From: Bradyrhizobium sp. PSBB068
GTDB taxonomy: Bacteria; Pseudomonadota; Alphaproteobacteria; Rhizobiales; Xanthobacteraceae
Assembly (NCBI GenBank): GCA_016839165.1
Contig: CP069300.1
Span: 6,458,001 to 6,522,000, forward strand
Direction of reading: 5' to 3'
DNA: 64,000 nucleotides
In this document: one piece after another, positions 44,486 to 53,133 of the stretch
Layout of the letters: each line of letters starts with the position of its first letter
Numbering within the stretch: the stretch's first letter is position 1
The notes under the pieces: generated by a model
What the model saw: the letters and a program-made list of their open reading frames with translations, nothing else
Told to the model about the DNA's origin: nothing
Database searches by the model: none
Position numbers and translations under genes: made by a program

Positions 44486-45880
44486 TCACAATAAGCGGCG
44501 CTCGATGAGCTTCTTGACTAGGTCCTCGGTGGTGATGATGGGCACAGTTGCACCGTCAAAAGCGGCAAATAGGCGCTTTGTCGCTTCATCGACAAATTGA
44601 GGAAGAGCTGAAAGCGGCGTCTCAAGCGGGAATTGAACGCACGTTTCGACAACGTCATCGTGCGCTTTGCCACCATCCCGAAAGATGTATTGCTGGTTTG
44701 CCCAATTGGTCAGCGATCTACCTGATAGCTGGTGCCACCGGAAGGCAAAACCAAGAGTAGTTTTCTCCGGCTCGCAGCCCAAAGCTTTCGACAGCGCAAT
44801 GCCGACCGCCATTGCTTCTGCCACTCGCAAGATCATTAGCGTCGGATCGAGTACACGGCCCGGCCGAATTCGGGCAGGCACGCCATCATCCTGTAAAAGC
44901 CGGTGAAGAAAGAACTCACCTTTAGGGTCAAGGCGCGCAAAATCGATGTGGTCCGAAAATTCCGGTGACGCGGACACGACGAGGTATTCAAATGCGTCCT
45001 CCCGCACCTTCGTGCGATTCTCTGCATCGGACATCGTTCTAGCGTCCATCCAGATAGGCCATCCAGTATACCGAGGATTGCTGACAGCTAAGCGATCTAG
45101 GACCTCCTGATTGGCGATGGCGTTCTGCCGAGGTGGATCAACGACGAGGGCAACACTCCAAAAGGCGCGGCCGACAAGTGGCTTCTCCTCGGCAGAAAGC
45201 TTCCGATTTTTTATGCGCTCTTTGTATCGGCTTTCACCCGCATCTATGACGCTCAACGCTCGATCACAGAGCGTGGGTGCCTGTGGCTGGCTCGTCGAAA
45301 ACTTCAACAATGAACCTAAATCAAGCCCCGGCAAATGGCGGCGAATGAACCGTCCTACGTCCGCTTCTCGATTATCAAAGCAAATCTCAACTATTTCTGG
45401 CCAATCGCGTGCTAGCGCCTCAGTGGTACTTACAGTGCCATTCGATGAAAGTGACCGGAAATAGACGGTATTGTTTCTTATCAGGATTTGCGAACCGTCT
45501 TTCAACTCGCGTTTAGCCGCGACAGGTACTTTGACGCCGGATGGCACGGATAGCACTGGGTACGATGCCCCCTGGCGTTCGCTCCAATTCACCGTGACCT
45601 CAAATGGCTCAGAGGCATATTTTGAGATTATCCCCTGAATGACATCGACATGGAAAAGCGCCTCAGCGTTCGCTGGTCGCTTGGCCGTATCTGGCGTCAA
45701 GGTCTTGTCGTCGAAGCCGATAACAAAAAAGCCCCCATTACGATTGCGAAGCGCCATTGCTCCCTTAGCGATTTTTGCAATTCCTGCGGGCTGCGTCGGA
45801 TCAATCCAAGTCTTGATCTCCACCGTTAAGCTCTCAGAGGGTGATGCGACTATTGCATCGACCACTGACTTTTCTGCCAT
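44486..45880 (-). CDS. AlbA_2/Schlafen-type putative DNA-binding protein in a lower-GC islet
   Basis: 464 residues. The N-terminal ~130 residues (SESLTVEIKTWIDPTQPAGI, AKGAMALRNRNGGFFVIGFDDK) match the AlbA_2 (Schlafen AlbA-like, DUF4062-adjacent) nucleic-acid-binding domain. The remaining ~330 residues I do not recognise. Base composition drops visibly to roughly 50% GC and codon use is less biased than in neighbours, which suggests recent transfer. Such proteins occur as solitary accessory genes and sometimes in phage-defence contexts. No partner defence gene is obvious, so a defence role is speculative. Confidence 0.65.
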   Translation of the reverse strand: MAEKSVVDAIVASPSESLTVEIKTWIDPTQPAGIAKIAKGAMALRNRNGGFFVIGFDDKTLTPDTAKRPANAEALFHVDVIQGIISKYASEPFEVTVNWSERQGASYPVLSVPSGVKVPVAAKRELKDGSQILIRNNTVYFRSLSSNGTVSTTEALARDWPEIVEICFDNREADVGRFIRRHLPGLDLGSLLKFSTSQPQAPTLCDRALSVIDAGESRYKERIKNRKLSAEEKPLVGRAFWSVALVVDPPRQNAIANQEVLDRLAVSNPRYTGWPIWMDARTMSDAENRTKVREDAFEYLVVSASPEFSDHIDFARLDPKGEFFLHRLLQDDGVPARIRPGRVLDPTLMILRVAEAMAVGIALSKALGCEPEKTTLGFAFRWHQLSGRSLTNWANQQYIFRDGGKAHDDVVETCVQFPLETPLSALPQFVDEATKRLFAAFDGATVPIITTEDLVKKLIERRLL

Positions 45881-45970
45881 GTAAATTTCCGTCCTTTGGC
45901 CAGGAGTTCGCTATCGCCTCATCGGAAAGGGCGGCATTCAAGCGTAGCACCGCCGCTCGCGCAAGGTGCA

Positions 45971-46111
45971 TCATTCCTCTGCCACAGCTATTGTGATCCA
46001 CGGATCGCGCGCCGCCCAACCCGCGATGTGCGCGAAAACTTCATCAAGTGCGTGCAGCGAGCCGAGCACCTCGCCGGTCAGCCCGCGAGCGGCGAGTAAG
46101 ACAGACAGCAT
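45971..46111 (-). CDS. possible 46-residue small protein
   Basis: The frame MLSVLLAARGLTGEVLGSLH to ITIAVAEE-stop begins 6 bases after the stop of the 97-residue gene and has a plausible amphipathic composition. There is no clear ribosome-binding site and I recognise no family. It may be chance. Confidence 0.3.
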   Translation of the reverse strand: MLSVLLAARGLTGEVLGSLHALDEVFAHIAGWAARDPWITIAVAEE

Positions 46112-46117
46112 GGTCCG

Positions 46118-46411
46118 TCATCCCGGCCTTCGCGCTTTCAATTTGTCGCGCTGCCGTGCGGCCATCGCCGACAGAAAGTTTGGAGCTTCCAGATCGGTAA
46201 GACTATAACTGTGGTCGTAACCCTCGATCTCTCTTGGGCGCGCAGCAATTCTTACGTTGTCCGCAAACGTGCAAAGATAGATCTGTTTCGACTTCCAGAA
46301 CCAACGTTCTTCGGCAATGCCGGTTACAATACCTGGCTGCCCCTCTTTCACAGGCCCAAAATTCCGAACTGCAATAACCCTTGCGCCGATCTCTAGAGAT
46401 GTAGTGCTCAT
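46118..46411 (-). CDS. hypothetical 97-residue protein in the lower-GC islet
   Basis: The sequence opens MSTTSLEIGARVIAVRNFGP and continues KEGQPGIVTGIAEERWFW, which looks like a small beta-barrel (SH3/KOW-like). The tail FLSAMAARQRDKLKARRPG is basic. I do not recognise the family. It starts with ATG at 46411 and has lower GC than its surroundings, like the AlbA_2 gene. It probably belongs to the same acquired islet. Confidence 0.55.
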   Translation of the reverse strand: MSTTSLEIGARVIAVRNFGPVKEGQPGIVTGIAEERWFWKSKQIYLCTFADNVRIAARPREIEGYDHSYSLTDLEAPNFLSAMAARQRDKLKARRPG

Positions 46412-46607
46412 TGGTTGTTCCGCGCACCCCTATCAGGGCACTGACCTGACCATAGCAGGTTAAGTCGAGTACCATTTCCCACCAGTATCAGCGGAATTTC
46501 TGTTTTTGCACAGGCAATACATTCCGAACGACCGTAGATTGATGTTGCTAAGTTATTTCCACTACTGACTTTCCCACGGGGGAGAAGGGAAGAGCGCCCA
46601 CCGCCCC

Positions 46608-47234
46608 TCAATCCAGCTTCGCTTCCATCCCGCGCTTGGTCGCGGGGCGGGCCATCAGCGTCTCATACCAGCGCTTGACGTTGGGGAAGTCTGATAGCTC
46701 GACCTTGTGGCGCGGATGGCGCCAGGCCCAGCCGAGGATGGCGAAATCGGCAACCGAGAGCTCGCCGGCGACGAAGTCGCGGCCATCCAGCCTGCGATCC
46801 AGCACGCCATAGAGCCGTCGCGTCTCGGCCATGTAGCGCTTCAGGCCGTAGGCGCGGTCCTGCTCGTTCTCCAGCGCGATGAAATGATGCACCTGGCCCG
46901 GCATCGGGCCGAAACCGCCCATCTGCCACATCAGCCATTCATAGACCGGAATCCGCTCGGCGAGCGGTTTCGGCAGGAACTTGCCGGTCTTCTCGCCGAG
47001 ATAGAGCAGGATCGCGCCGGACTCGAAGATGCTGACCGGCTTGCCGCCGGGACCATCGGGATCGACGATCGCCGGGATCTTGTTGTTCGGGCTGATCGCG
47101 AGGAAGGCGGGCGCCATCTGCTCGCCCTTGCCGATGTTCACCGGGATCACCTTGTAGGGCAGCCCCATCTCCTCCAGCGCCACCGAGATCTTGAGGCCAT
47201 TGGGCGTGTTCCAGGTGTGCAGCTCGATGGTCAT
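46608..47234 (-). CDS. glutathione S-transferase, YfcG/GST-N type
   Basis: 208 residues. The N-terminal thioredoxin-like domain begins IELHTWNTPNGLKISVALEE; the TPNG loop supplies the Thr/Asn that activate glutathione in YfcG-like (nu class) enzymes, which often act as disulfide-bond reductases. SIFESGAILLYLGEKTG is the glutathione-binding ES motif. The C-terminal helical domain includes LSVADFAILGWAWRH. It is cytoplasmic. It stands alone and divergent from pyrE. Confidence 0.9.
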   Translation of the reverse strand: MTIELHTWNTPNGLKISVALEEMGLPYKVIPVNIGKGEQMAPAFLAISPNNKIPAIVDPDGPGGKPVSIFESGAILLYLGEKTGKFLPKPLAERIPVYEWLMWQMGGFGPMPGQVHHFIALENEQDRAYGLKRYMAETRRLYGVLDRRLDGRDFVAGELSVADFAILGWAWRHPRHKVELSDFPNVKRWYETLMARPATKRGMEAKLD

Positions 47235-47435
47235 TTCCGCTTCCCGTGCAAGTGTTTGGCAGAGTGTTTGGTGCCTGCTTACGGGGATTGGAACGGCCGC
47301 ACAACCGCGCTTTCCGGAAAGCTCGCCCGCGGAAATCGCGGCATGGGCGCTGTTGACGGCCCGATTTCCGCGCTGGAATGTGCCGGTCAGCGTGGATAGA
47401 TTGCCGCCCGCCTCAAACCCTCAAGGGAAAAGTCT

Positions 47436-47999
47436 TTGTCCAAATCAGCCTCCCGCGCCCGCCTCGCCGAGATCATCCGCAAGCGCTCGTTCGGCCGCGG
47501 CGAGATCACGTTGGCGTCGGGCCGCAAGAGCGACTTCTATTTCAACCTGAAGCCGACGATGCTCGATCCCGAGGGCGCAGCGCTGCTCGCCGAGCTCACT
47601 TACGAGGCGCTGAAGGACGACAAGCTCGATTTCGTCGGCGGGCTGGAGATGGGCGCGGTGCCGCTCGCCGGCGCGATCGCGCAGCTGTCCTGGCTGAAGG
47701 GTCATCCGATCGCGGCCTTCTTCGTGCGCAAGAAGCCGAAGGAGCACGGCGCGCGGCTCGCGGTGGAAGGCCTCGCCAAGGGCGAGAGCCTGGCCGGCAA
47801 GCGCATCGTGATCGTCGAGGACGTCACCACGACCGGCGGCTCGGCGCTGAAGGCGGTGGAAGCGGTGCGCGAGGCCGGCGGCGAGATCGCGCTGGTCTTC
47901 ACCATGGTCGACCGCGAGGAAGGCGCCACCGAAACGTTCGCCGAGGCCGGCCTGCCGTTCCGCGCGCTGTACAAGGCCGGCGAGTTCCTGAAGGACTGA
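47436..47999 (+). CDS. pyrE: orotate phosphoribosyltransferase
   Basis: 187 residues, the usual length. It joins orotate to PRPP to give OMP in pyrimidine synthesis. The PRPP-binding loop [20 protein letters not shown] is intact, as are the orotate-loop residues in [18 protein letters not shown] and the mobile loop [11 protein letters not shown]. The start is TTG at 47436, with AAGGGAAA 5 bases upstream; no ATG is available near the conserved N-terminus. Confidence 0.95.
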   Translation: MSKSASRARLAEIIRKRSFGRGEITLASGRKSDFYFNLKPTMLDPEGAALLAELTYEALKDDKLDFVGGLEMGAVPLAGAIAQLSWLKGHPIAAFFVRKKPKEHGARLAVEGLAKGESLAGKRIVIVEDVTTTGGSALKAVEAVREAGGEIALVFTMVDREEGATETFAEAGLPFRALYKAGEFLKD

Positions 48000-48103
48000 G
48001 GTTCTTTCGCAGCCGTCGCGGCCAGATGCATAGGCCGCGCCATCCCCGTTTCTTGTGACGCCGTCACGCCCGATCAATCGCTCGTTTACCATCCCACCGT
48101 AGG

Positions 48104-48967
48104 GTGAATCCGCCGGGGCACCTTGCCGCGGCGCGTCGGGTGGAGTTGGCGTTGCGTACAGAGTTGAGTGATCGGCGCGTGCGGCGCTGCGTGATGCTTG
48201 CCGCCGCAGCCATTGCGGGTTCCGTCCTGGTCGTGCCCGCTCCCGTCTCGGCCGAAGGGCTGTTCGACTTGTTCTTCGGCGGTGCCCAGAAGCAGCAGGG
48301 CCGGCAGGCTCCGCCGCAGGCCAATTTCTTCGCCGATCCGTTCGGCCTCAACCAGCAGCCGGAACGGCAGCAGTCCGCGCCCGCCTCGGCGCCGCGCGTC
48401 GCGGGTTCCGGACCGGCCTATTGCGTGCGCAGCTGCGATGGCAAATATTTTCCGCTGACGATGCGCGGCAACGCGACGCCGGCGCAGCTCTGCCAGGCGT
48501 TCTGTCCGGCGAGCGCCACCAAGGTCTATTACGGCAGCCATATCGACAGCTCCGCATCGAGCACCGGCGAGCGCTACACCGACAGCGAGAATGCCTTCGC
48601 CTATCGCAAGGCGCTGCGCGCCGACTGCACCTGCAACGGCCGCGACCCGGCGGGGCTCGCCCCGGTCGATCTCGCGCTCGATGCCTCGCTGAAAGCCGGC
48701 GACGTGATCGCGACCACCGACGGTCTCGTCGCCTATACCGGCGTCCGCGTCGGCAACGAGCAGTCGTTCGACTTCACGCCGGTCGCGTCCTATCCCGGGC
48801 TCACCGCAGCGGTCCGCGCGCGGCTCGGCGAAATGAAGGTTGCGCCCGTCAGCGCCGAACTCGCGAGCGACGCGCCGCTGCCGGAGACCGGCCGCGATGT
48901 CGCGCCGTCGTCCGTCGCGCCGAAGGGCAACGCGGCAAAGTCCGGCAAGCGCGCCGAGGCGAATTAA
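48104..48967 (+). CDS. exported DUF2865 protein
   Basis: About 287 residues. A hydrophobic signal (VMLAAAAIAGSVLVVPAPVSA) follows a basic N-terminus. The cysteine-bearing core (AYCVRSCDGKYFPLT, ATPAQLCQAFCPASATKVYYG, RADCTCNG) is DUF2865, known mainly in Rhizobiales and of unknown function; the cysteines probably form periplasmic disulfides. The start is uncertain between GTG 48104 and GTG 48140. The stop overlaps the end of the convergent gene at 48964 by 4 bases. Confidence 0.75.
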   Translation: MNPPGHLAAARRVELALRTELSDRRVRRCVMLAAAAIAGSVLVVPAPVSAEGLFDLFFGGAQKQQGRQAPPQANFFADPFGLNQQPERQQSAPASAPRVAGSGPAYCVRSCDGKYFPLTMRGNATPAQLCQAFCPASATKVYYGSHIDSSASSTGERYTDSENAFAYRKALRADCTCNGRDPAGLAPVDLALDASLKAGDVIATTDGLVAYTGVRVGNEQSFDFTPVASYPGLTAAVRARLGEMKVAPVSAELASDAPLPETGRDVAPSSVAPKGNAAKSGKRAEAN

Positions 48968-49395
48968 CGCGCCACGATCACGCCGATAACGTTCGGCGCG
49001 GCCAGGTATTTCTCCTCGATCGCGGCCCGCGCGGCGGCGCGGTTCTCCGGGTTGAGGAGCCCGCGCTTCTCGGCGAGGATCATCCAGCAATAGCCCCACC
49101 AATCCGTCAGCATGCCGTGATCGTCGACCAGGTCGTAGCCCTGCTCGGCGGCGAACAGGCGCGCATGCGCCTCGTCGAGCGAATCGAGCCAGGCGTGATC
49201 CTCGAGCGAAAACAGCTCGTCGCTGAAATCATCCGTGGTGTAGCCCCAGATCGACATGCAGACCGCGTTGAACTCGCGATCGAGCTGATCGTCGTCGATC
49301 GGCTGGCGCCGCGAGACCTGGTGCAGTCGCGACAGCGAGCGGGCGAAATCCGCGATGCGGGTGAGAGCGAACTGATCGAAGGCGATGGTGGACAT
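48964..49395 (-). CDS. hypothetical soluble protein (143 residues)
   Basis: I do not recognise this family. The protein is acidic and rich in Trp and Tyr (SIWGYTTDDFSDELFSLEDH, LTDWWGYCWMILAEKRGLL) and has no signal peptide or membrane segment. It ends in ENRAAARAAIEEKYLAAPNV. The 3' end overlaps the DUF2865 gene on the other strand by 4 bases. Codon use is typical for the region, so it is probably a real gene. Confidence 0.65.
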   Translation of the reverse strand: MSTIAFDQFALTRIADFARSLSRLHQVSRRQPIDDDQLDREFNAVCMSIWGYTTDDFSDELFSLEDHAWLDSLDEAHARLFAAEQGYDLVDDHGMLTDWWGYCWMILAEKRGLLNPENRAAARAAIEEKYLAAPNVIGVIVAR

Positions 49396-49520
49396 GTAGT
49401 CCTCGCGAAGGCTGGGAGACCCTAGATATTGTATCGGCGCAGCGCCGAATCATGATGATATATCAAAGACTTGCTAAAGTGTTCTTAATTCGTTCTAGTT
49501 GGTTTGCAAATTATCTGCAA

Positions 49521-49919
49521 CGTCGCCCCGGCGAAGGCCGGGGCCCATAACCACCGCAATCCGACATCTCACGTGAGAGGTGCCGCAAAATGAACGCCAC
49601 AGTCTATTACGTCTACATTCTCGCGAGCCGTCGCCACGGGACACTCTACATCGGCGTCACCAACGATCTTCTCAATCGGCTGACGCTCCATCGCTCCGGA
49701 CGCGGCTCGCAATTCGTCAAGAAGTACGGCGTCACACGTCTGGTTTACACGGAGGCCTACGCTTCACCGCAGGAGGCGATCGCGCGGGAAAAAGCGCTCA
49801 AGGAATGGCGCCGCGACTGGAAGATTCGCCTGATCGAGCAAGACAATCCGGAGTGGGGCGACCTGTCCCACCTTCTCTGATGGCTGTGGTTATGGGCCCC
49901 GGCCTTCGCCGGGGCGACG
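49521..49919. mobile_element. 399-bp unit: GIY-YIG gene bracketed by perfect 34-bp inverted repeat
   Basis: The family A arm at 49521-49554 (CGTCGCCCCGGCGAAGGCCG...) is exactly inverted at 49886-49919. Only the GIY-YIG gene and about 65 non-coding bases lie between. Elsewhere in the window the same arms are 50-80 bases apart with no gene. I infer a possible mobilisable unit; a clear target-site duplication was not found. Confidence 0.5.
49590..49880 (+). CDS. GIY-YIG nuclease superfamily protein
   Basis: 96 residues, a stand-alone nuclease domain like YhbQ/UPF0213. It opens NATVYYVYILASRRHGTLYIGVTNDLLNRL, where VYIL and YIGVTN correspond to the GIY and YIG strands. The catalytic Arg is in NRLTLH and the Glu in REKALKEWRR. 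Such proteins cut DNA or are of unknown function; homing endonucleases share the fold. The gene lies within a 34-bp perfect inverted repeat, so repeat processing or mobility is a possible role. Confidence 0.88.
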   Translation: MNATVYYVYILASRRHGTLYIGVTNDLLNRLTLHRSGRGSQFVKKYGVTRLVYTEAYASPQEAIAREKALKEWRRDWKIRLIEQDNPEWGDLSHLL

Positions 49920-49990
49920 AATTTGCGGTGACTGTCTTCGCCTCATGAAAAGGCGGCCGCAATGAAACTGCCAGCCCCCCAAAAGCAATT

Positions 49991-50018
49991 CGGGCCGCTG
50001 ACTTAAGTCAGCGGCCCG
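49991..50018. other. 28-bp perfect palindrome upstream of glgP
   Basis: Reading CGGGCCGCTGACTT and its exact complement, the palindrome has no spacer. It follows the GIY-YIG unit and precedes glgP by about 430 bases. It could form a hairpin or be a protein-binding site. No T-run follows. Confidence 0.6.
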
Positions 50019-50447
50019 TTGAAAATGGCTTCGAAATGAAATGCGTCGGAGCTAAAATATGTGCCCGCCCCACGAGCGACTGCTCTGGTTGTAAAGACCT
50101 CGTTAAACCTTGGAAATCCGTATCATCACGGTGTTTCCGACCCGCGCATGAAGCCGCGTTGCGCGGTGTTCAATTCGCCGACAGCAACCTGTCGCCGCAA
50201 GCGTTCGCGTCAAACTTGCCGCCGCATTGTCGCTTGATGGCGGCGCAGCGCGCGGCCGGCAAAATTGTCGCAAAATCTCGGCGCTCACGGACGACGACAG
50301 CACTGCAACCAGCAGGCCCGAATGCCTGAAATCGGCCCGGTCCTTGCATAAAATCGCGGCAGGTGCGGTGCATGGCGGCTCTCGACGGTTTCGGTTGCAG
50401 CGCAACGCGCGTATCATTGCGGTGAGTTTGAACGGCGGGGATTGGCG
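50019..50447. other. gene-free region upstream of glgP
   Basis: About 430 bases contain no convincing gene in either strand; the open frames here are short and lack ribosome sites. The glgP promoter should be here. I found no recognised riboswitch or operator. Confidence 0.45.
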
Positions 50448-52958
50448 TTGCAGGAACAGACAAACTACCCGGCACTGAACCAGCCGATCGACGAGCTGGC
50501 GCTGACCGAGATCAAGGGTGCGATCCTGGCCAAGCTGCGGCTTGCGATCGGCAAGGACGCCACTGTTGCGACCAGGCGCGACTGGTACAAGGCGGCGACG
50601 CTGGCGCTGCGCGACCGCATCGTGCACCATTGGCTGACCGCCGAGAAGCAGAGCTACGATGCCGGCGCCAAGCGCGTCTACTATCTCTCGCTCGAATTCC
50701 TGATCGGCCGGCTGTTCACCGACGCGCTGAACAATATGGGACTGCTGCCGCTGTTCGAGGCCGCGCTCGGCGACCTCGGTGTCGATCTCTCGGACCTGCG
50801 CAAATGCGAGCCGGACGCCGCGCTCGGCAATGGCGGCCTCGGGCGGCTCGCGGCCTGCTTCATGGAGAGCATGGCGACGCTGGCGATCCCCGCAACCGGC
50901 TACGGCATCCGCTACGATTTCGGTCTGTTCCGCCAGATCATGAACCAGGGCTGGCAGCAGGAATATCCCGACGAATGGCTGGCGTTCGGCAACCCCTGGG
51001 AATTCCAGCGGCCGGAGGTGGTCTACAACGTCCATTTCGGCGGCCATGTCGAGCATGTCGACGACCGCGGCCGCGACTGCGCCACCTGGCATCCGGCGGA
51101 AACCGTCGAGGCGATGGCCTACGACACGCCGATCGTGGGCTGGCGCGGCCAGCACGTCAACGCGCTGCGGCTGTGGTCGGCGCATGCGCCCGACCCGCTC
51201 AAGCTCGACGTCTTCAACACCGGCGACTACGTCTCGGCCAGCGCCGAGCAGGCGCGCGCGGAGGCGATCTGCAAATTCCTCTACCCGAACGACGAGAGTG
51301 CGGCGGGCCGCGAGCTGCGGCTGCGCCAGGAATATTTCTTCGTCTCGGCCTCGTTGCAGGATCTCATCAACCGCCATCTCGCCTCCGACGGCGGCCTGCG
51401 CAATCTCGCGCAGAAGGCGGCGGTGCAGCTCAACGACACCCATCCGAGCCTCGCCGTCACCGAGCTGATGCGCATCCTGGTCGACCTGCACAATTTCCGC
51501 TGGGACGAGGCCTGGAAGATTACGGTAGCAACCCTGTCCTACACCAACCACACGCTGCTGCCGGAGGCGCTCGAGACCTGGCCGGTCGAACTGTTCGAGC
51601 GGCTGTTGCCGCGGCATCTCGAGATCATCTACCGCATCAACGTGGCGCATCTCGCGCTCGCCGAGGAGCGCTTCCCGGGCGACATCGAGTATCGTGCGTC
51701 GGTCTCGCTGATCGACGAACGCAGCGGCCGCCGGGTGCGGATGGGCCAACTCGCCTTCGTCGGCTCGCATCGCATCAACGGCGTCTCGGCGATGCATTCC
51801 GACCTGATGAAGGAGACCGTGTTCCACGATCTGCATCATCTCTATCCCCAGCGCATCACCAACAAGACCAACGGCATCACCTTCCGCCGCTGGCTGATGC
51901 TGGCCAATCCGCGGCTGACCGCGCTGTTGCGCGAGACCTGCGGCGAAGCCGTGCTCGACGACTTCTCGCTGCTCGATCGGCTCGAGGCGCATTCGAGCGA
52001 CCTCGAATTCCAGAAGCGGTTCCGCGACGTCAAGCATCACAACAAGCTGGCGCTGGCGCGGCTGATCGGCGAGCGCAACCACGTCAAGGTCGACCCGTCG
52101 GCGCTGTTCGACGTGCAGATCAAGCGCATCCACGAATACAAGCGGCAGCTGCTCAACATCCTGGAGACGATCGCGCTGTATCACGCGATGAAGGACGACC
52201 CGGCCGCAAACTGGGTGCCGCGGGTAAAAATCTTCGCCGGCAAGGCGGCGGCGAGCTATCGCTACGCCAAGCTGATCATCAAGCTGATCAACGACGTCGC
52301 CGAGGTGGTCAACAACGACGCCTCGCTCGGCGGCAGGCTGAAGGTGGTCTTCCTCGCCGACTACAATGTTAGCCTTGCCGAGGTGATCATTCCGGCCGCC
52401 GATCTCTCCGAGCAGATCTCGACCGCCGGCATGGAGGCCTCCGGCACCGGCAACATGAAGCTCGCGCTGAACGGCGCGCTGACCATCGGCACGCTCGACG
52501 GCGCCAATATCGAGATCCGCGACGCGGTCGGCCCCGAGAACATCGCGATTTTCGGGCTGGAGGCCGGCGACGTCATGGTCCGCCGCAAGCAGGGGCTCGA
52601 TGCCAGTGACGTGATCCGCAAATCGCCGCGGCTCGAGCGCGCGATCCGCGCCATCGAGAGCGGCGAGTTCTCGCCGGGCGATGCCGCGCGCTTCGCCTCG
52701 ATCGGGCACGCGCTGCGCTATCTCGACCACTACATGGTCTCCGCCGACTTCGATTCCTACTACGATGCGCAACGCGGCATCGACGCCCGCTGGCAGGTGC
52801 CGCCGGCCTGGACCCGCGCCTCGATCCTCAACGTGGCGCGCATGGCGTGGTTCTCCTCCGACCGCACCATCCGCGAATACGCCGAGGACATCTGGCACGT
52901 TCCAGTGCATCCGAGCGCCGCGCCGCAGCTGGGTAACCAGCGCGAGGCGAAGGGGTAA
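50448..52958 (+). CDS. glgP: glycogen/maltodextrin phosphorylase
   Basis: About 836 residues. It removes glucose-1-phosphate units from alpha-1,4-glucans with pyridoxal phosphate. The PLP-lysine region EASGTGNMKLALNGALTIG and TLDGANIEI, the substrate loop LGNGGLGRLAACFMES and VQLNDTHPSLAVTELMR are all present, so the enzyme looks complete. TTG at 50448 is 7 bases after GGGG; TTG at 50442 is nearly adjacent to that site and less likely. No other glycogen genes are in the window. Confidence 0.94.
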   Translation: MQEQTNYPALNQPIDELALTEIKGAILAKLRLAIGKDATVATRRDWYKAATLALRDRIVHHWLTAEKQSYDAGAKRVYYLSLEFLIGRLFTDALNNMGLLPLFEAALGDLGVDLSDLRKCEPDAALGNGGLGRLAACFMESMATLAIPATGYGIRYDFGLFRQIMNQGWQQEYPDEWLAFGNPWEFQRPEVVYNVHFGGHVEHVDDRGRDCATWHPAETVEAMAYDTPIVGWRGQHVNALRLWSAHAPDPLKLDVFNTGDYVSASAEQARAEAICKFLYPNDESAAGRELRLRQEYFFVSASLQDLINRHLASDGGLRNLAQKAAVQLNDTHPSLAVTELMRILVDLHNFRWDEAWKITVATLSYTNHTLLPEALETWPVELFERLLPRHLEIIYRINVAHLALAEERFPGDIEYRASVSLIDERSGRRVRMGQLAFVGSHRINGVSAMHSDLMKETVFHDLHHLYPQRITNKTNGITFRRWLMLANPRLTALLRETCGEAVLDDFSLLDRLEAHSSDLEFQKRFRDVKHHNKLALARLIGERNHVKVDPSALFDVQIKRIHEYKRQLLNILETIALYHAMKDDPAANWVPRVKIFAGKAAASYRYAKLIIKLINDVAEVVNNDASLGGRLKVVFLADYNVSLAEVIIPAADLSEQISTAGMEASGTGNMKLALNGALTIGTLDGANIEIRDAVGPENIAIFGLEAGDVMVRRKQGLDASDVIRKSPRLERAIRAIESGEFSPGDAARFASIGHALRYLDHYMVSADFDSYYDAQRGIDARWQVPPAWTRASILNVARMAWFSSDRTIREYAEDIWHVPVHPSAAPQLGNQREAKG

Positions 52959-53039
52959 TCCCGGGGCACGGAAATCGATTACGTGCGACATCATTGAATT
53001 CGGCGCGACGGCCCGCGATATTCATTGTGAACGCACGCC

Positions 53040-53111
53040 GTCGTTGCGAGGAGCGAAGCGACGAGCAATCCACCCATCCGGATATGCGGCACGCTGGATT
53101 GCTTCGCCGCG
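53040..53111. repeat. family D repeat (TCGTTGCGAGGAGCGAAGCG type)
   Basis: GTCGTTGCGAGGAGCGAAGC, then GACGAGCAATCCA, is followed after about 25 bases by an inverted TGGATTGCTTCGCCGCGC. Elements of this sequence are, from memory, very common between Bradyrhizobium genes. It lies between glgP and the thioesterase gene. Confidence 0.65.
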
Positions 53112-53133
53112 CATTTTCGATCCAAGGATTTAC

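Noticed and set aside
50103..52994. 963-codon open frame on the minus strand opposite glgP
   Set aside because: Mirror of the high-GC coding strand; rich in Arg, Ala and Asp/Glu with no family motif, while glgP on the plus strand has all catalytic motifs.
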